The position numbers and the translations under genes were made by a program. Shown here piece by piece: positions 44,876 to 55,497 of a stretch of 64,000 nucleotides of DNA. The notes beneath the pieces are model-generated. The model was not told the origin of the DNA. It saw only the letters and a list, made by a program, of their open reading frames with translations, and made no database searches. Source of the stretch: Dryococelus australis (taxonomy: Eukaryota; Arthropoda; Insecta; Phasmatodea; Phasmatidae); contig CM056999.1 in the NCBI GenBank assembly GCA_029891345.1, forward strand, positions 28,245,418 through 28,309,417, read 5' to 3'. Position 1 is the stretch's first letter, and every line of letters begins with the position of its first letter.

Positions 44876-45107
44876 TGTAGTGTGTGAATGTAAAGTTACT
44901 GTAGTGTATAAATGTTAAGGTCATGCAGGAAGGTAAACCTGTAACGGTTGGCAATAGTGAGAGAGCAAGAGGAGCAGTTGATTGGCATGGACAGACAGTT
45001 GGATGCCCAATGAGAAAAAGGAATGTTGTTGTGTAAGCTTGTTGGCAAGTTGTAATGTATATGGTGTACATTGAAATGTAAAACAATAAATTAAGATACA
45101 CTAAAAC
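44876..45107 (+). repeat. 3' LTR of the nested gypsy element
   Basis: It is alignable with 26,119-26,335 throughout. It starts TGTAGTGTGTGAATG and ends near CACTAAAAC, against CAGTAAAC in the left LTR. The minus-strand open frames here are LTR shadows. Confidence 0.85.
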
Positions 45108-46241
45108 CATTATACATCAGGCACTGGAGTATGGAAAAATTGAACTAGCGTGTATGTATTTTGTATTTGCTACAGTTTATACAATATTAATAGGTGTATT
45201 GTAGGCTTGTCTTACCATAACTTACAATTTTGGAAATAATTTACAGTATTGTATGCAACATTTGCATCTAATTAGGGAATTTTATTAGGGCCTACTTTAA
45301 AATGTGTACAGTAATAAAGCTCAATTTACAATGTTCTGATTGAGAAATTGTTCCTAGTAGGTAGCACAATACCTTTGATGGGCAGAATGTTCGGAAGGTG
45401 AATCTGATGAACTCTTAATTTCTCCAAATCTAGGTCTTTTAAACCTTCACAAGGATGTTGATTGTTGAAGGAGAAGCTGTGTGTTGTGTTGTAGATGCCC
45501 TCGAGGAGGATTGCATAGACTTCCAAGGTCAAGTGGTCGGACATGGCCTGCTGTATGTCCCAGGCCCCAGCGTTTGTTCATTATGTGTGTGTTACCATAG
45601 TGTGCCCATGTGGTGCCAAGCCATCTACTGCGATCCTCCCTATGTGAGACATTTGTTTCTTGTATTTTTCTTTTACTCATTTGCTTCTCTGCTCACGCTA
45701 GCAAGCTCTTTGGCTTTACACACGTTCACGTGCAAGACCCTTCCTAGGATATGCCACCCTTTCTTATTCCTTGTGTTCATCAGCGAATGCTACGAGCTGC
45801 TGGATTTGATATGACTGGGCACTTTGCATAGTAGCATGTTAAGTCATACAAAATGCACAGTTTTGAAAATTTATCATATGAATTTTAAATTAGTTTTCCA
45901 CTTGATGGGCTTAATCTGGTGCACATTTCTGATTTAAGGTTTTTTGATATTTATTTAAGTAGGCCTGAGTGTAATTTGTATATCCCTGTTTGGCATATAA
46001 GTAGGGATTATGTACTCTGTTTAAGTAAAATGGTCAAAAATTCTGGTTACAAATTAAATTAAGGTTGCTGGGTAGGTATGCAACATTGTAACTAATGAAA
46101 TGGAAAGTGTGTGCATTTGCTTTATCTTTCATAAATTTTCTTTTTTTGTCTGGGCAGTCATTTAAGGCATTTTCCTGCCTTTCTTTGACAACAAATATGG
46201 ATTACCTCACACTCACTATAGTATAGGAAATACAAAATGTG
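45108..46241. other. Non-coding stretch with one unassigned open frame
   Basis: The plus-strand frame 45,455-45,814 is 119 codons, Cys-rich and hydrophobic in its second half. It resembles nothing I know, and with no homology evidence I do not call it a gene. Confidence 0.4.
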
Positions 46242-46348
46242 CATGTTATTATGATGGCGTGATCGTACTGCATCCATTTCCGACCACGAGACTAACTTTA
46301 GTCTCATGATTGGCAATGGACACATTCGAATGACACCATAATAACATG
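46242..46348. mobile_element. 107-bp near-perfect palindromic element
   Basis: The ends CATGTTATTATG and CATAATAACATG are exact reverse complements, and the arms stay alignable almost to the centre (GGCGTGATCG against GTGTCATTCG, GCATCCATTTCC against GTCCATTGCC). The middle holds the exact palindrome GAGACTAACTTTAGTCTC (8-bp stem, 2-base loop). The whole would fold into one long hairpin. A miniature fold-back transposon is the likely nature. Confidence 0.75.
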
Positions 46349-46745
46349 AACTCACCATTGCCATTAAACTTCAAAGATAAAAACAAAATGTGCATATTGA
46401 GTGTAGAAGAGCATTGTCATGAATTGAAGCCTAAAGCATGTAGAGATGGTAAATTAACGTTTAGTTCTTGGGTTCTGGCTGCTGGCAGTATTTTTGCCTG
46501 TTTCTCTGATGGTATAGCATTTCTTATGCATCTCAAATTGCTTGATTCTGTAACTTAAAAGTTTTATTGTGAATGTTTTAGTTGTGCTAAATTGTTACTG
46601 CATGTTTCTTTACTGAAGAAAATATAACATTGGAAACATCTAACTCCGTATCCCTCTTTTCCTTCCAGTCATCTCATTTATCCAGTACTTCCCAATATGA
46701 AAGAACACTTCACCAGTTTGAACGTTGTGCATCTTATTTTATATA
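46349..46745. other. Non-coding gap
   Basis: Nothing recognised. Frames at 46,346-46,558 and 46,630-46,854 are short; the second runs into the mariner arm. Confidence 0.45.
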
Positions 46746-47219
46746 CGAGGGTTTTTTTTTTTTTCAACCTCCAATGGGGAGTAAAATGAAAACTGTAATG
46801 AATTGGAAAATGGTTTTGCTAACAAATGTTCAACATAATCACCATGCCGATTGAGACAATTGTCGTACCGGTGCACCAGCTTCCCAATACCCCCTGCAAA
46901 GAATGTTGCAGCCTGCCTGTTGAGCCATTCGTCACAGTGTCCTGCAGTTCATCATTGATGTTGAAGTGCCGTCCTCTCAGCCACTCTTTAACGCTGGGTA
47001 AAGGCAGAAGTCACTCTGTGCCAAGCCTGGACTGTAAGGCAGGTGATCAAACACTTCCCATTGAAAACTTGCCAGAAGTTGTTGGGTTATGGCAGCACTA
47101 TGCGGTCGGGCATTGTCATGAAGCAAGACAATATCCCAAGTCAGTATTCCTCTCCATTTGTTGTGAATTGACTGTTGTAGCCTTCGTAATGACGCACATT
47201 ATGCAGCGGCATCGATGGT
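46746..47219 (-). repeat. Left arm of the fold-back mariner
   Basis: It is an inverted copy of 47,988-48,466. Shared long runs include AATGAATTGGAAAATGGTTT, TCACCATGCCGATTGAGACA, GTACCGGTGCACCAGCTTCC and AGCACTATGCGGTCGGGCAT. Divergence is only moderate, so the duplication is much younger than, for example, the mariner relic at 8.2 kb. A plus-strand frame here (46,826-47,293) is the antisense of transposase. Confidence 0.92.
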
Positions 47220-47329
47220 GGTCAGTGACGCAGCACTATTGTCAATCCCCCTCCCACCATCACATTCTGTGGCCAAGCCAACACATCAGTTGAGGCATGG
47301 TTACGGGCATGTCAACATTTCTGTGGCGA

Positions 47330-48372
47330 TAAACTCTGCCGCCAATTGTGAGCTGCGAGAAGTTATTCAATTTTTACAGACAGACGAGCTAAATGTAGTG
47401 GAAATCCATCGCAGAATGAGCGTTGTGTACAGTGAAAACTTTACGAGTGATGGGGTGGTGCGAGAGTGATGCAAAAAATTCAGTGAAGGACGAACGGATG
47501 TTCATGACAAAGGTGGTCAGGGACGGAAGTCAGTGGCGACTGATGAACTCATGCAGCAAGTGGATATGGTTGTTCATGAGAGATGTTGTTTCACGATTTC
47601 GGAATTGTCTGAAGGATTTCCAGACATTTCAAGGTCAGCCCTCTACACAATTGTTACAGACAAGCTCAGATACAACAAACTTTGTGCACGGTACCAAGAT
47701 GTTGAGGGACATCAACAAAGAGCGGCGAATGGCATATGCCTTAACATTTCTGTTGCGTTATGCGGACACTGGAGAACAGTTTGTGAATCAAATTGCCACA
47801 GGTGATGAAACGTGGAGTCATTCTGACAATGAAGAAACGAAACTGCAGGTACAACAGTGGATTCATGCCCATTCCCCAAACAAGCCGAAAAAGTTTAAAC
47901 AGACATTCAGCAACAAGAAACGGGTGGCTACAGTGTTCTGGGATCACCAAGGTGTGCTACTGATTGATTTCATGGAGCCGGGGATTACCATCAATGCCGC
48001 TGCATACTGTGTGACTACGACAATCAATTCACAACAAACGGAGAGGAATACTGACTTGAGATGTTGTCTTGCTTCATGACAATGCCCGACCGCATAGTGC
48101 TGCCGTAACCTAACAACTTCTGGCAAGTTTTTGATGGGAAGTATTTGATCACCTGCCTTACAGTCCAGACCTGGCACCGAGTGACTTCCACCTTTACCCA
48201 GCGTTAAAAAGTGGCTGGGAGGACGGCGCTTCAACATCAATGATGAACTGCAGGACACTGTGACGAATGGCTCAACAGGCAGGCGGCAACATTCTTTGCA
48301 GAGGGTATTGGGAAGCTGGTGCACCGGTACGATAATTGTCTCAATCGGCATGGTGATTATGTTGAAAAGTAA
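47330..48372 (+). pseudogene. Mariner (DD34D) transposase
   Basis: In order: CELREVIQFLQTDELNVVEI and HRRMSVVYSENF (first helix-turn-helix), FSEGRTDVHDKGGQGRKSVA, CFTISELSEGFPDISRSALY (second HTH), KLRYNKLCARY, INKERRMAYALTFLLRYAD, then ATGDETWSHSDNEETKLQVQ with the first catalytic Asp, HSPNKPKKFKQTFSNKKRVA, TVFWDHQGVLLIDFMEPGIT. After a frameshift come the second Asp region (codons for LLHDNARPH, about 48,064-48,090) and SPDLAPSDFHLYP (about 48,164-48,202), the third Asp, spaced as in DD34D mariners. A stop after RE at about 47,468 and frameshifts at about 47,700 and 48,030-48,240 make it inactive. Confidence 0.92.
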
Positions 48373-48466
48373 CTTGTAGATTTATATCACATTTGTTAGT
48401 AAAACCATTTTCCAATTCATTACAGTTTTCATTTTACACCCCATCGGAGGTGGAAAAAAAAAACAG

Positions 48467-48779
48467 TATAAAGTACCATGGTCAGTAAATATTGGAAAGG
48501 GGCGACACAAAAGATGTTGCTGGAGAATTTGACTGAATGGTTTATATTTTAAAGTTACTGTATCCTAAAAATTCTAAGATATATATATATATATATAATT
48601 GGCAACATGCAATTTTAATCAGTGTGGTCAACATTTACTGAACTACATTTTGTTGGACATACAAAGTAACCATATATCATTTGTTGTAGATAATTTACCT
48701 TTTAAATTATTTTAAGTTTTTACATTGCTTATGTGAATGTAAAGAAAGTGCATTATGATTATGTATTATGGAAAATTTA
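48467..48779. other. AT-rich gap
   Basis: It contains an (AT)n tract at about 48,580-48,598 and nothing else recognised. Confidence 0.5.
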
Positions 48780-49078
48780 CATGTGGGTCCCTCCTGAGTC
48801 AGGATCACATATAGTTGGTGGCTGGCACTAATCAAAGCCAGCTGCTGTACCTGAGCAAAAGATCATTAGCTTTGGCCACTTTGAAAAAGGATGATATGAG
48901 AAGAGATGGATGTGGCGGTGCTGTGGAATGAAAATTTTACAGAAAATGGGAGAGGCCCAAGAAAACAGCAGCACTTGTAGGGGAACTGAAAATTTACCAT
49001 GTACTAGGGTCTGGGATCAAACAGCATACCTACCTAAGATGGGAAGGGAGTAACCAACCAGCTGAGCCAACCATGGGT
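48780..49078 (-). mobile_element. tRNA-derived SINE
   Basis: On the minus strand its head reads TTGGCTCAGCTGGTTGGT (rc of about 49,057-49,074), a textbook RNA polymerase III A box (TRGCNNAGYNGG). About 40 bases later comes TGTTTGATCCCAG, a B box close to GGTTCGANTCC. About 220 bases of tRNA-unrelated body follow, ending near 48,780 at GGGACCCACATGTAAATTTT. No protein is encoded. It was probably moved in trans by a LINE. The 5' end lies close to the A box, as is normal for tRNA-headed SINEs. Confidence 0.75.
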
Positions 49079-52000
49079 CGAGTAATTATACTTAATTATT
49101 TTAATTCCAATAAATTTTTGAGCAAAAAAAAGTCGGAACTCCAAAGGAGCTTGTGCCCTTGTATTGTAATCTTCAAAACAAAATTCAACATTAATAACTA
49201 ATCTGTGTCTAGCACATGCATAACTTTATTGAGGAACAGAGTTCCACATTAAAATGCCAATGGGACAGAAAATAATAAACTATAGTGCCATTATTTTGAA
49301 TATTTTAACTTTTTAATAATTACATGAATACTTGTTCTGTTGAACATTTTTAGGAGTGTTAAATTATGAGCCATTCATTATTTTCAAGACTCTTAGCATT
49401 CTAAAAAAATATAACTTATACCTGGAATTTGAACTTCAACTCAGAAAGTTCATGATTTCATTCAATGGACGTAACCATAAGGAAGGAACGTGGTAAATTA
49501 ATTGTCTTAAGAAAATATATTTTCCATATACATTAAAAATGTCTTCCTGATATTCATATGAAGAGAAACTGACAGTGAAACATAAGTATGACAATGTTGC
49601 AAATACTAATGCTCTACAGTAGTTCTCATAATCGTACAAGCTCACAAAGTCATTATGTGTGTTAAAACACCACCATAAATAAAAGTTCAAACAAATTACG
49701 TATAGCACCAAGGTGCTGCCAGTAAAGTTCTCTGCACTTATTGTAGCAAGCTCAGATATTAATGTGGAATAAAATCTTTAGGTTTTAATTGTGTTTTTCT
49801 CATAACCGCTCGTACAGCAGTTTTCTTCATAGCAGACAGTGAATGGTAATGTGGCATTTGCCGCATTGAAGATTTAGCACACACAAATTCTGTCGTTGAT
49901 TAATATTTAATTTAACGTAGTTGCATTTTTAACCCATAATGCGTATTTTACACTGTTTATATTTGTATTCCAAGATTTATTTTTATTTTGTGAGATGCCA
50001 ATATAATTTTTAATTTTTAATTTTATATTTTAGATAAGTCAGGATTTTATTGTTGTAATTTTCAGTATTTTACTCTGCTCTCGCATATTTGTAATTCTAA
50101 CAGGTTATTTGCATTGTTAATTAGCTTTTTTGAAACTCATGATTTTAGGACGTTGGGGAAGTTTAAATGGTGTTTTAGATTGAATTTGAATTGTGAGCCC
50201 TATGATTGGTTGGAAGGTTAAGAATCTTTAAAGCTGGGGATAGCGTTATGAGGTTCATTCATTTAGCTTCAGCATCTAGGGCTGGCAGATTGACATTAGG
50301 CTGCACGTTCATATGTGTGATTGCGTGAGGAATTTTAACTTTGTATAAAGATAGGGTAGTCAAGAGTTTTTCACCCTGAGTATTTTAATACTGATGAGAA
50401 GAAATGTTACGTGAGGTGCTAAATGCAGAAAGTCGTCTTGAGAGGCCCCTTTTGCGGCATTATTCAGGAGCTAGATAACTCGTTCAAATCATGTTGTTGG
50501 TCCATAAGCCGTGCACTTAAGTTAGTATCTCTAGACTTTACCTTATGCTATAGTGCATGTGGGAGAGGCCCGCCTACGTCATGATTCAATAAGAAATGTA
50601 TTTTCTACAAGTATAAATCGCCAATGCTAAGCAAATATTTTTATTTTATCAGTAAAGTAACTGTGACACACAATCTTTTTTTGTAACATTCTAGAAGGCT
50701 TTAGTTAGCTTCCATTTTGCTAAGTTTGAGTACGAAATCTTCCCAGTAGTTTACTATGGCTAACCTGATGAGTTTCTTTGTGCCATTGCTAGCTACAGCT
50801 AACATATTTTAATACACATAATTTTGTGAGAAGTAATATTTTGAAAAGTTTGACATTCTAGGATTTGAGCAGTTAAACTGTTGGAACATCGTTTATTTTT
50901 CTGGAGAATAAATTATTCTCATTTCTAATTAAACGCTAGTATTTTTCATACAGTCCTCAAGCAATTGTCATTCAGTAGTCATTTGTGATAACTCCTGATT
51001 ATCCTAAGCATGGCTGATTGGTTTTTCTTTCTCTGAATGTTCCATCCACCTGAACGATTGTTCTAGAAATGTGTGAAAAGGGCATACGCACCTTTAACAA
51101 GTGTGGTAAGAGAAATTTGAGTGTGTGGTTGTCAACTGTTCTGCAGCCTGGATGGAGCTGGGCATTTGCATATTGGTAGGCTAATAATGTCGTTGAAGTA
51201 CTCTCATTATTAATCTGTCACTATTCAATCTGTATGATAAAGGTGAAGGGAGGCAAAGAGTTAATTAAGTCGAAAGCAATCTTGGGCAAAGATACTGCCT
51301 GGCTAGGATATGCACTCTATCCAACTGTCAATTATGTTATTTTAAGCTGTAGAATCTCAGTTCATTTGTCAAAATAAGTGTGCCTAACTCTGGCCAATGC
51401 AAACGAAGCTTATTTTGCATTTTTCACCTTATCCCATGGTTGTCATCAGTTCTTATGTTAAAGTGCAATCATACACACACACATATAGTGCTACAGAGAG
51501 TATTGTATCTATTCTTTAATTTTGTCAGAAATCATTTAATTGTGGATATGTAATGCAAAACACGTGATCAAAATTATATTTGTTGAAACAAACGTGTATC
51601 GTGGTCTGGTACATGTGCAATAAAGAAACCAGATTGATAGCTATGATGTTTATTGCTGCTCGCTACATATGCTCACATTGTTTGCCAAGAACAGACTGTC
51701 CACCTGTACTCCCCAACTTGATACCTGCGAAGGATCTCAGCACAGCATACCATTGTCCTGCATTCCCCCCCCTTCCCACAATGTTGTCACAAAGTAGCTC
51801 CCCCTAAGGGTAGAGAGAAAAATGAAGTAATCTATCTACTGTGGAGTGTGCATTCACTCTAGGCTAAGAATTCATGAACACCAACATGCCATTCACCTTG
51901 AATTGCAGGACTTTTAATTCTTATTCATCAATAGATTTGAATCTTACACGAGATGCACTAACGTAACACGACATGAAACATGAACAAAAAAGTGACCAAT

Positions 52001-52119
52001 GTACAAGGAGACATACATTAATACAATTTTACTGACAATTGTAATCTAATTTGAAAGCTAATTGCTCTTGGACTTATAATTACAACAAATTTATGACTGG
52101 TTTGTCCTCAGTGTTTGAC
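49079..52119. other. AT-rich non-coding stretch
   Basis: Three kilobases without recognisable genes. A (CA)n-type tract lies at about 51,474-51,484. The segment 51,570-52,000 might belong to the 3' end or LTR of the BEL/Pao fragment that follows (it lies downstream of it in minus-strand sense and has a CAATAAAG), but no partner LTR is present. Confidence 0.4.
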
Positions 52120-52425
52120 AACAGTAATCAGTTCACTCATTGAGTGGCAGGGGACAGTGTCTAGTAATTGCTCTCCTGAATACACTAAATGTCTCGGCTA
52201 ATGCAACTTGAACTCTTCCATCTGTACCAGTGTGGATATCCACAATATGACCTATGGTCCATTTGAGTAGATGGACATGTTCCTTCTTGATGATAACCAG
52301 CTCTCAAACATGTGAGGTTCCAAATGTCTGTGTTCCAATATGTCCAGCTGTAAATGAGTCAAGTATTCCTTGGACCAGTGGGACCAGAAATGTTGCACAG
52401 GGATTTTTTTTTCCTACTGCCCCTC
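52120..52425 (-). pseudogene. BEL/Pao integrase C-terminal fragment
   Basis: On the minus strand one frame gives HFWSHWSKEYLTHLQ, and after a frame change LVIIKKEHVHLLKWTIGHIV followed by DIHTGTDGRVQVALAETF. These are the family's FW-x-RW-x-x-EYL-x-x-LQ and GDLV-x-I-x-E-x-x-x-P-x-x-W-x-x-G-R-I-x-x-x-x-x-G-x-DG-x-VR-V motifs (DUF5641-type tail of BEL/Pao integrases). No upstream integrase core or other pol domain is visible at higher coordinates. A truncated relic. Confidence 0.82.
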
Positions 52426-54589
52426 CTTGCACCAGAAGGTGATAACCGACCTGCAAGCTTGCTTGGTGTGACCTCCTGGGTTATTTGAGGATTATAAGTT
52501 AAAGGGAGGATCTGGTGCGTGTAGCGGATTAGGCTGTACGCGTTCATTGAAGTCCATAAATGAACCAATCCCCCCCGAGCGGTAGGGGAGGCGGAGATGG
52601 CAGGCAACACTGGCGACGGTACATCAAAGCGCTGGGGTGACATACTGCGAAGGCTGGCGATTAGGCCTTAGAAGTTCCCTTATGATGAGAGGGATGTGCA
52701 GTAAAACCAGCGACACCTTGGGGAAAAACCTGCACACGTAATTAAAGTTTAAATTGTGCCTGCAGGCCCTAGGAGGGGGGGGGTGGTGGAGGTTTTGAGG
52801 GTAGGTTGAAAGCTCCCATTAGTGTAGTCAATCTGATGAGAGCTTTGTTGATGAATATCCAAAGATCTATGCAATGCAGGCACTCGCTTGATGATAGTGG
52901 GCCTGGGAAGGTCGATCCCGATGCCATCCTGCTCTCCGGCTGCTAGAAGGCGCTGCCACTCAAGATGAGATGCCACTCTCGCCGCAACCACCGTCCTGAA
53001 GCACGTTGTGTAGCTGCGCAGCAAGTGTTTTGATCCAGCCAAGTTCTTTTCCCCCCATTGGTGAACAACATACTGACACTTTCATCATTGGCAGACAGCT
53101 AAACCTTTAATTTTGGACAGCAGCCGACAGTGTGTTGATGCTGTCTTCTTTGTCGACGCAGACTGCAGCTTTCATCTTCCGGCTGCCATCCCCGCAGACT
53201 CCGGTGAACAACAGCTGTCCTCGCAGGCTTCCGGTCCGATGACCTTCTCTACTGTACCGCTGTGCAGTCACTCAGACGTCTCCGCGCCAGTTGATCCACA
53301 GGCTGATATGAAAAAATATATTCCCAGTCATCCCAGAATAAATAAATCTGGGGGCCCTGATTCGCCACCAAAGAGACGCACCGCGTTGCAGACAATAACT
53401 ACCGTCATTGATTCAGTCTTCGTTACTAACACTTTGATTTATGTAGGCTGGTCGGATCCCACCATTGTCGAAGAGACTGTAGAGCTACTTGAGGCATGGC
53501 TCGCCAGGAGACTGGTGAGAAATGTTGCACGAAGGGTTTGCTGCCATCGGGACAGTCTGTTGATGGGAATCTCTAGGTGTTTTGGGTCAACTGTGACAGT
53601 GAGTGCATCGCCAATTAGGGAATGGCCAGGGGCGAGTGGTGCTAGCTCGTTTCAAATTTGGGTCAAGTAGGTGTAAATTTCTTTGTTAAGATTTCTCAAA
53701 AATGATTGGACTAAAGCAAATTTGTTAAGGGATGGAGGTCTCAATTAAATAAGAGTTAATAATAATTTCCTAATTTTATTTACAATAACTACAAACAAAA
53801 TTTTTTGACCCAAATCGTTGCAATAAATTGACATGACTTTTTTACAATTAATAAATTTAATCAATATAATTTACAATTACCTCAAGAAATTAATGTAAAT
53901 TAATCATTTAAAATCAGTCCAACTAGATTATTTTATAAACTCCGTAATTGAGTTACTATATTTATACTAATAAATAAAATTGAAGTGTCTTGTCTGTTAT
54001 TTTTAAATTGATATGAACATCTAAGTGTAATATGCTTATTTAAACAATGTTAGAGCATAGATAACTGTTTAAAATTTTTGTCGGTCTGCCTGGATGTTTG
54101 TCCAGAATAAGCTCTGAAACAGCTGAATCGATTTTGATAAAATTTTGAGATTATTTGTTAAAAAAAATTTTTTGAAACAATAGTTTTTTAAATGATCATT
54201 GATATAATATGCATCATAGAAAAATATACATTAGTTTTTGGAAAAACATTGTAAAATAACCTATTATCAAACAACCAACACTAACGCGACAATAAAACTA
54301 TTTCCTATATTTTCCCAAACAAATTATATAGGTATGTATTTTTAATAACGCCATAAAACCTGGGTGAAGCGTTGGCAGGCTGTATTTTAATTACTTCATA
54401 AAACCTGAATGAAGTATTGTTTCAATTTTAAACATAAAACCTGATCGAAGCGATGGTGGACTGTATTTTAATAACTCTACAAAACCTACGCGAAGCAAAA
54501 TTTTAATTTTAAAGATATGTAAAGAAATCCTAAAGTCCATGCAAACAAAGTTGCGGGAATAGCTAACTAAGTAACAATCAGAAACAGGT
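52426..54589. other. Mixed stretch with unassigned open frames
   Basis: The longest frame is 53,113-53,670 (plus, 185 codons); it is rich in Ser, Val and Pro and shows no motif I recognise. The GC content is raised over 52,400-53,650 relative to both sides, as in an old element body. From 53,690 to 54,589 it is very AT-rich. At 54,345-54,510 the motif AAAACCTGNNYGAAGYR recurs four times, spaced by about 40-50 bp. CAGCTGAATCGATTTTGAT at 54,120 resembles sequence often found beside insect Helitrons. Confidence 0.4.
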
Positions 54590-55495
54590 TTCGAAAGAAT
54601 TTTTAATAGTGTGAAGACAGCTGCTGGTGGTGTACTCTTTTTAGACGGAACCGGAGGTACTGGAAAAACATTTTAAGTAAATCTTATATTGCACAAAATA
54701 CGAGCTAATAAAAAATTGCCATAGCTGTAGCATCTTCAGTTACAGCAGCAATGCTACTCCCTGGAGGCTAAACTGCTCACTCCATGTTTAAAGTGTCACT
54801 TGAAGCAGACAAAATGGAAATCCCTGTATGCGGTATATCGAAAAACAGTAACATGGCTAAAGTGTTAAGATTGTGTATTTATTGTTTGGAATGAATGCAC
54901 TGCAGCTATTAAAGTGTCCATAGAAACAGTTTACAGAACTTTGAGAGACATAAGAAGTGATAGGCCTTTTGGTGGAGTAACATTTTTATTTTCCAGAGAC
55001 TTTAGGCTAACTTTACTGGTAGTTGCAAGAGGCACAGGCACGGTTGAAATCAACGCATGTATTAAACGCTCAGTAGACTACTTTGGAGGCACGTTGACAC
55101 ACTTTATTTGACTGAAAATATAAGAGCCCAGTCAGGAGCATCAGAATTTTGTATAATTCTTTTAGCTATTGGAGGGGGAAAATGTCCAAAAATCAATAGT
55201 AATAACGATATAGAAGTACCCAATCTTCTTTGCCAAGTTGTTACAGAAACAGAAGAGTTAATTCGAGAAATATACGAAGACATAGAAATTCTTCACTCAA
55301 ATTATTTCCTGGCTTTGTGAAAGATATATTTTGCCCCAAAAATGATATGGTTAGTCGCCTTAATACTACGATATTAGAAAAAATTCCTGGAGATTCAACA
55401 ACATATACATCCATAAATACAATATGTAATGAAGAGGAGTTAGTACATTTTCCTGTAGAATTTTTAAATATCATTGTCTCCCCCAGACTGCCTGC
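54590..55495 (+). pseudogene. Helitron (Pif1-like) helicase relic
   Basis: It starts FNSVKTAAGGVLFLDGTGGT and GKTF: GGTGKTF is the Walker A loop of Pif1-type Helitron helicases (usually DGPGGTGKTF). Later frames give VYRTLRDIRSDRPFGGVTFL and FSRDFRLTLLVVARGT, the GGxxxxxxGDFRQxLPV block with its Asp retained and the preceding Gly and following Gln changed. NACIKRS, LTENIRAQSG and NTTILEKIPGDSTTYTSINT follow, then EELVHFPVEFLNIIVSPRLP, the conserved C-terminal run. It breaks off at this proline-rich motif where the second copy of the 1.9 kb repeat family begins. No Rep nuclease domain is seen upstream. Many stops. Confidence 0.88.
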
Positions 55496-55497
55496 TC

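Larger units (their letters stand above)
26119..45107 (+). mobile_element. Ty3/gypsy element split by nested insertions
   Basis: The 5' LTR (about 26,119-26,335) and 3' LTR (about 44,876-45,107) are recognisably the same sequence and lie 18.5 kb apart. Gag, protease, reverse transcriptase, RNase H and most of the integrase lie at 26,380-29,930; the last part of the integrase lies at 44,328-44,540, just before the 3' LTR. What separates them is one copia element (29,937-44,322) flanked by CATAT on both sides. Removing it restores a gypsy element of about 4.6 kb. Stops and frameshifts show that it is old. Confidence 0.85.
46746..48466 (+). mobile_element. Mariner transposon with a fold-back left arm
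   Basis: It is flanked by TA on both sides (46,744-46,745 and 48,467-48,468). It begins CGAGGG followed by a T run, and ends in an A run and CAG. The transposase reads on the plus strand from about 47,330 to 48,370. The first about 474 bases (46,746-47,219) are not transposase N-terminal or untranslated sequence but an inverted copy of the last about 479 bases (47,988-48,466), covering the C-terminal coding part and the 3' end. A loop of about 770 bp with the rest of the gene lies between. Confidence 0.9.

Noticed and set aside
45455..45814. 119-codon Cys-rich open frame as a small secreted protein
   Set aside because: No signal peptide at the start, no regular Cys spacing, and no homology I can name.
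46826..47293. 155-codon plus-strand frame as a gene
   Set aside because: It is the antisense of the mariner transposase C-terminus in the inverted left arm; the same peptide pattern appears on the minus strand at 47,944-48,351.
53113..53670. 185-codon open frame that could be a host gene
   Set aside because: No motif, signal peptide or family resemblance, biased composition, and it lies in a GC-richer block next to transposon relics where long chance frames are expected.
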